Positions 6,905-9,460 of a DNA stretch of 9,460 bases are shown piece after piece. Source of the DNA: Methylomicrobium sp. (GTDB taxonomy: Bacteria > Pseudomonadota > Gammaproteobacteria > Methylococcales > Methylomonadaceae). A program made the translations under genes and the position numbers. The stretch covers positions 1 to 9,460 of the forward strand of contig SLIO01000356.1 of NCBI GenBank assembly GCA_007135635.1, in the 5' to 3' direction. A model generated the notes under the pieces. It did not search any database. It saw only the letters and a list, made by a program, of their open reading frames with translations, and was not told the origin of the DNA. How positions within the stretch are numbered: the first letter of the stretch is position 1; each line of letters opens with the position of its first letter.

Positions 6905-7135
6905 GTGCTCAAAAAATCCATTCTAATGACGGCCGGCGGCACTGTCTTTGTCGCCGGACTCATCCTCTTTCCGTTGCCGGTTCCGCTGGGTCTGCCGACC
7001 ATGGTCATTGGGTTATCGATCATGCTCAAAGCGTCGAACAAAATCAAACGCACCGTTATCAAGCTGTTCAAAAGAAACCGGCATAGCGCTCAAGTTTGGC
7101 GAAAAGGCCGGGAACTGCGCCGGCGAGTTCGTTAA
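6905..7135 (+). CDS. Small two-helix membrane protein coupled to the PlcP-like gene
   Basis: This 76-residue protein starts at a GTG only 3 nt after the stop of the phosphoesterase gene, with no separate Shine-Dalgarno sequence, which points to translational coupling. An ATG at 6926 would shorten it by seven residues. It has two hydrophobic segments (about 8-23 and 28-43) joined by a proline-rich turn (LFPLPVPLGLP), then a very basic tail (about 44-76: many K and R, ending RRRVR). The layout, a hydrophobic hairpin plus a cationic tail, suits binding to anionic membrane lipids at the cytoplasmic face. It is loosely like the small PGPGW-type membrane proteins, but I cannot assign a family. From context it could recruit the soluble phosphoesterase to the membrane; this is a guess. 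No terminator is visible after it. Confidence 0.75.
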   Translation: MLKKSILMTAGGTVFVAGLILFPLPVPLGLPTMVIGLSIMLKASNKIKRTVIKLFKRNRHSAQVWRKGRELRRRVR

Positions 7136-7155
7136 TTCAATCGCATTTCAACTCG

Positions 7156-7195
7156 CTGTCATCAAATCTTCAACAAACCTTCACCAAATTGTCAC
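7156..7195 (+). promoter_or_regulatory. Pho box: four 11-bp-spaced PhoB half-sites upstream of the PAP2 gene
   Basis: The heptamers CTGTCAT (7156-7162), TCTTCAA (7167-7173), CCTTCAC (7178-7184) and TTGTCAC (7189-7195) are spaced exactly 11 bp apart. The first three linkers are each CAAA. The first unit is the perfect PhoB consensus and the last differs only at position 1 (with C at position 7, also common). Four in-phase units would hold two PhoB dimers. A TAAGCT that keeps the conserved T, A and final T of a -10 element starts 10 bp after the array (7206-7211), the spacing of known pho promoters. This predicts induction of the PAP2-glycosyltransferase pair by the PhoR-PhoB system at low phosphate. 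Confidence 0.8.
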
Positions 7196-7205
7196 ACAGC
7201 AGTCT

Positions 7206-7211
7206 TAAGCT
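7206..7211 (+). promoter_or_regulatory. -10-like element downstream of the Pho box
   Basis: TAAGCT lies exactly 10 bp after the last PhoB heptamer and keeps the three best-conserved -10 positions (TA...T). It predicts transcription from about 7218 and a leader of about 96 nt before the PAP2 start. Confidence 0.45.
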
Positions 7212-7241
7212 TTGCCTTGAAAGTTAAGGAGCAAAATATCA

Positions 7242-7300
7242 ATGGAAAATCGATGATTTTCACCGCCCTACGTTGTCGCGGCCGACGCGTATGGCACTAA
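7242..7300 (+). other. Two overlapping leader mini-ORFs before the PAP2 gene
   Basis: A good ribosome binding site, AAGGAG (7226-7231), is followed by a four-codon frame MENR (7242-7256). Its stop overlaps, in the sequence ATGA, the start of a 15-codon frame rich in R (MIFTALRCRGRRVWH, 7253-7300). A third frame, MALTRARS (7291-7317), begins inside the second and its stop overlaps the PAP2 ATG, again as ATGA. The PAP2 frame itself has no upstream start codon in this stretch. The chain could carry ribosomes to the PAP2 start or control it; it could also be chance. Confidence 0.3.
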
Positions 7301-7313
7301 CGAGGGCAAGATC

Positions 7314-7835
7314 ATGAAATTGATTTATTCGATCCACAAATGCGACGTGTTCATGTTTACCTGGCTTAATAACGTAAGCATCCACATCCACCTGGTCCGT
7401 TTATGCCGTTATATCTCGAAAACCGGAGACGGCTTCCTTTATGTGTTAGCGGCAGCTTGGCTGTATTGGGAGAGCGGTAGCGAATCACCACTGTTTAAAG
7501 CCATGGCCCTGGCGTTTTTAATCGAGCGTCCGATTTATTTCATTCTCAAAAACAGTTTTAAACGCAATCGTCCGCAAGCGGCGCTGGAGAACTTTCGTAG
7601 CGTCATCACCCCCTCGGATCAATTCAGTTTTCCATCCGGGCACACTTCGGCGGCCTTCATGATGGCAACCTTGATCGGTTTTTTCATGCCGGCCTTGATG
7701 ACTCCACTTTATTTCTGGGCGGCATCGGTCGGTTTCTCGCGCGTGGTACTGGGTGTGCATTTCCCAACCGATACCTTAATGGGTGCCGCAATAGGCATCG
7801 GCACGGCAATTTTCAGCTTGGATTACTTACTTTAA
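7314..7835 (+). CDS. PAP2-family membrane lipid phosphatase
   Basis: This 173-residue integral membrane protein has all three motifs of the PAP2 phosphatase superfamily in order: K79-x6-RP (79-87), FPSGH (106-110) and SR-x5-H-x3-D (142-153). The histidines at 110 and 149 are the expected catalytic residues. Helices surround the motifs, at about 38-52, 62-78, 112-137 and 152-172. Such enzymes remove phosphate from phosphatidate, phosphatidylglycerol phosphate or polyprenyl diphosphate, usually with the active site facing the periplasm. Phosphatidate phosphatase giving diacylglycerol fits the Pho box upstream and the glycosyltransferase that begins 2 nt after its stop. Undecaprenyl diphosphate phosphatase or lipid A phosphatase remain possible from sequence alone. 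The ATG at 7314 has GAGG 8 nt upstream and is the only start in frame after the stop at 7254. The protein is short but complete for the family. Confidence 0.92.
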   Translation: MKLIYSIHKCDVFMFTWLNNVSIHIHLVRLCRYISKTGDGFLYVLAAAWLYWESGSESPLFKAMALAFLIERPIYFILKNSFKRNRPQAALENFRSVITPSDQFSFPSGHTSAAFMMATLIGFFMPALMTPLYFWAASVGFSRVVLGVHFPTDTLMGAAIGIGTAIFSLDYLL

Positions 7836-7837
7836 TT

Positions 7838-8884
7838 ATGAAGATATTTTATGGCGTGCAAGGCACCGGTAACGGTCATATTACCCGGGCCAGAGTCATG
7901 GCGAAGGAGCTTTACGCTCAAGGATTTGATGTGACCTTTCAATTCAGCGGCCGTCCCGCCGAACACTATTTCGATATGGACGTCTTCAATGGCTATCAGC
8001 TCAAGGAAGGATTGACCTTCAACACCGAAAAAGGCCAGGTTAATTACCTCAAAACCGCATTGCAAGCGCGGCCGATTCGTTTTATTCGAGATATCAATAC
8101 GCTGAATCTAAAGGGTTACGATCTGGTCATCAGCGATTTTGAGCCAGTGACAGCCTGGGCCGCCAAAAAGCAAAAAATACCGGTACTCGGTATCGGCCAT
8201 CAGTATGCGTTCAACCATAAAATCCCTAAGTCCGGCTCGGACCCGATCGCCGACCAAGTCATGAAATATTTCGCTCCAGCCGACCAAGGTATCGGCTTGC
8301 ATTGGCACCATTTCGGTCAACCGATTCTACCGCCTATCATTGAAACGCCGGAATTTCCCAAGTCGATCGTCGATCGAAAAATCATAGTCTATCTGCCGTT
8401 CGAGGATCAAAACGAAGTCATCAAGTATTTGTGCCCATTCGAAAATTTCGAATTTCATATTTACGCGCCGCAACCGGTCGAATCGAAATATCCTCACATT
8501 GTGTGTAAACCGCTATCGCGTAACGGCTTTCAACAGGATTTATACGACTGTGCCGGCATCATCAGCAATGCCGGTTTCGAACTAGCCAGCGAATCGTTGC
8601 AGCTCGGCAAGAAAATCCTTGCCAAACCACTGCACGCGCAAATGGAGCAAATTTCCAACGCCGCAGCGCTCGAACAACTCGGCTACGGCCATACGATGTT
8701 CGACATGGATGTCGCCGTCATCGAAAATTGGCTGCATAATCCGCATGCCGTCCATGTTACCTATCCGAATGTTGCCAAGATCATCGTGCAATGGATCAAA
8801 GACGGCATGCCGGAATTGGACATGGCATTTACCGAAGCAGTATGGGACAGCGTCGACGTATTGCAAGTCAAACACCCTCATTAA
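7838..8884 (+). CDS. MJ1255-type (MurG-like) glycosyltransferase, candidate diacylglycerol glycosyltransferase
   Basis: This 348-residue protein has the GT-B layout of the MJ1255/VC2487 glycosyltransferase family, related to MurG and plant MGDG synthase. The N-terminal half opens with a glycine-rich loop, GVQGTGNGHITRA (6-18), followed by ISDFEP (98-103) and GIGHQY (118-123). The C-terminal half carries the nucleotide-sugar signature, including IISNAGFELASE (241-252) and KPLHAQMEQ (263-271). No membrane helix or signal peptide is seen, so it probably acts on a lipid acceptor at the cytoplasmic face. It starts 2 nt after the PAP2 stop without its own clear Shine-Dalgarno sequence, so the two are likely translated as a coupled pair under the Pho box. 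Diacylglycerol is the likely acceptor by context; a lipid-linked or lipopolysaccharide acceptor is the alternative. The donor sugar cannot be read from the sequence. Confidence 0.88.
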   Translation: MKIFYGVQGTGNGHITRARVMAKELYAQGFDVTFQFSGRPAEHYFDMDVFNGYQLKEGLTFNTEKGQVNYLKTALQARPIRFIRDINTLNLKGYDLVISDFEPVTAWAAKKQKIPVLGIGHQYAFNHKIPKSGSDPIADQVMKYFAPADQGIGLHWHHFGQPILPPIIETPEFPKSIVDRKIIVYLPFEDQNEVIKYLCPFENFEFHIYAPQPVESKYPHIVCKPLSRNGFQQDLYDCAGIISNAGFELASESLQLGKKILAKPLHAQMEQISNAAALEQLGYGHTMFDMDVAVIENWLHNPHAVHVTYPNVAKIIVQWIKDGMPELDMAFTEAVWDSVDVLQVKHPH

Positions 8885-9267
8885 CGATAAAGAAAAAAGA
8901 TGACTCGATAAGTTTGGCCGTAACGGTTACGCCGTTCGTGCAAAGCCCAGTGAATGGCTGGAAGGCTTGCAATATCTTTTTCGTTTTGGGTCAAGCGCCA
9001 AAATAACGTCCATCCTTCGGCAAAAATCGGGACGAATGGTGTTTTGTTTTGGGCGATCAACCGACCTTTTCAGGTTAATGATTGACTCCTTTAGCCAAAA
9101 TCCTTCAACTTCGTTCCCCCTGTGCCAATATGGCCACCGCAGAATCCAGTCAATAGCGTTACCGCAGCTTCTTACTATCGATATCTCCGCCAAATGCTTC
9201 CCGTTCGGAAAAGGTGGCAGGTCAATTTTCAAGGTTAATGGTAGGCGATAAGAAAGTAACCCGATCT

Positions 9268-9291
9268 TTTTCGTCCTAGTTTTCGTCTTAG
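9268..9291. repeat. 12-bp tandem duplication
   Basis: TTTTCGTCCTAG (9268-9279) is followed directly by TTTTCGTCTTAG (9280-9291), matching at 11 of 12 positions. Confidence 0.6.
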
Positions 9292-9317
9292 TAAAACTTT
9301 TCTCGAGTATTTATCAT

Positions 9318-9370
9318 AAATCAAAGACCTGACCCCATTTTTTCCCATTTTTTCATTTTTTAGGTGTTTT
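9318..9370. repeat. Possible end of a dispersed repeat: GACCTGACCCCA motif plus T-tracts
   Basis: The stretch holds AAAGACCTGACCCCA (TGGGGTCAGGTCTTT on the minus strand) followed by three copies of an ATTTTTT unit at short intervals. From memory, GGGGTCAGGTC sequences often border REP-associated transposase genes and related short elements in gamma- and betaproteobacteria. No transposase gene is present here, so at most this is a remnant or end. Confidence 0.35.
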
Positions 9371-9398
9371 TTGGCTAGAAAGTGCATACTTCTAATTT
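9371..9398 (+). promoter_or_regulatory. Promoter-like sequence before the right-edge gene
   Basis: TTGGCT (9371-9376) and TAATTT (9393-9398) are separated by 16 nt. A start near 9405 would give a leader of about 20 nt, just enough to include the ribosome binding site before 9424. Confidence 0.35.
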
Positions 9399-9423
9399 AT
9401 TTATTCTCAGAGAGATTTAATTC

Positions 9424-9460
9424 ATGATGATGAATCAATTCGAAGCAGGCTTGTCATTAC
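9424..9460 (+). CDS. Possible 5' end of a gene leaving the window
   Basis: Three consecutive ATG codons (9424, 9427, 9430) open a frame reading MMMNQFEAGLSL before the window ends. GAGAG (9410-9414) lies 9 nt before the first ATG, and a promoter-like sequence precedes it. Twelve codons are too few to assign a product; the downstream sequence decides whether it is real. Confidence 0.45.
   Translation, partial: MMMNQFEAGLSL

Larger units (their letters stand above)
8885..9423. other. Gene-poor intergenic region with small repeats
   Basis: I find no gene I can support in these 540 bases. Both strands have frames of about 100 codons (8927-9232 minus, 8967-9251 plus), but they overlap each other almost completely and neither resembles a known protein nor has a good ribosome binding site. 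The region may be a decayed gene or repeat. It contains CGTAACGGTTACG (8919-8931, palindromic), a short direct repeat (9066-9080 and 9225-9240, differing by one inserted A), a 12-bp tandem repeat (9268-9291) and T-tracts near 9340-9375. No strong terminator for the upstream operon is visible. Confidence 0.55.

Noticed and set aside
8922..8936. AACGG/CCGTT hairpin after the glycosyltransferase gene as a terminator
   Set aside because: A 5-bp stem without a downstream T-run; too weak to call.
8927..9232. 101-codon minus-strand frame in the right intergenic region
   Set aside because: Overlaps a plus-strand frame of similar length, no convincing ribosome binding site and no recognisable protein pattern; treated as a possible decayed remnant, not a gene.
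8967..9251. 94-codon plus-strand frame in the right intergenic region
   Set aside because: Same reasons as the overlapping minus-strand frame; no domain or membrane pattern.

Overview
The window looks like a chromosomal segment of a Gram-negative gammaproteobacterium. PpnN of full Escherichia-like architecture, a DUF3014 protein and a multi-PAS GGDEF/EAL protein all fit this. The gene style, a palindromic intergenic repeat and a GGGGTCAGGTC-type motif remind me of gammaproteobacterial methanotrophs (Methylococcales). That last step is from memory and is an inference.

Left part (1-2903, minus strand): the 5' 967 codons of a large membrane-anchored c-di-GMP enzyme with about seven membrane helices, a coiled coil, two PAS domains, GGDEF and a truncated EAL domain. 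Between it and the next gene lies a palindromic, MITE-like element (2965-3124). Next come ppnN (3232-4602, minus), with its own promoter and a hairpin leader, and a probable two-gene minus-strand unit: a DUF3014 membrane-anchored protein (5036-5896) followed by a 76-residue single-helix protein (4738-4968).

Right part (6104-8884, plus strand): the most interesting region. Four genes encode a PlcP/LpxH-like metallophosphoesterase, a 76-residue membrane protein, a complete PAP2 phosphatase and an MJ1255-type (MurG-like) glycosyltransferase. Upstream of the PAP2 gene are four heptamers at exact 11-bp spacing (CTGTCAT, TCTTCAA, CCTTCAC, TTGTCAC; 7156-7195), which is the architecture of a PhoB-binding Pho box. 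A weaker three-unit array with the same 11-bp period (6026-6054) sits exactly 10 bp before a -10-like TAATTT upstream of the phosphoesterase gene. I read the block as a phosphate-starvation membrane-lipid remodelling module. Phospholipid head groups would be removed by the PlcP-like enzyme and/or PAP2 to give diacylglycerol, which the glycosyltransferase would convert to a phosphorus-free glycolipid. The Pho boxes and catalytic motifs are seen directly; the pathway is inferred by analogy with the PlcP/Agt pathway of alphaproteobacteria and marine bacteria. The combination here uses an MJ1255-type enzyme instead of Agt and adds a PAP2 phosphatase.

Right edge (8885-9460): about 540 bp with no gene I can support. 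It holds small tandem repeats, T-tracts and a possible repeat-element end, followed by a promoter-like sequence, a ribosome binding site and the first 12 codons of a possible gene leaving the window.
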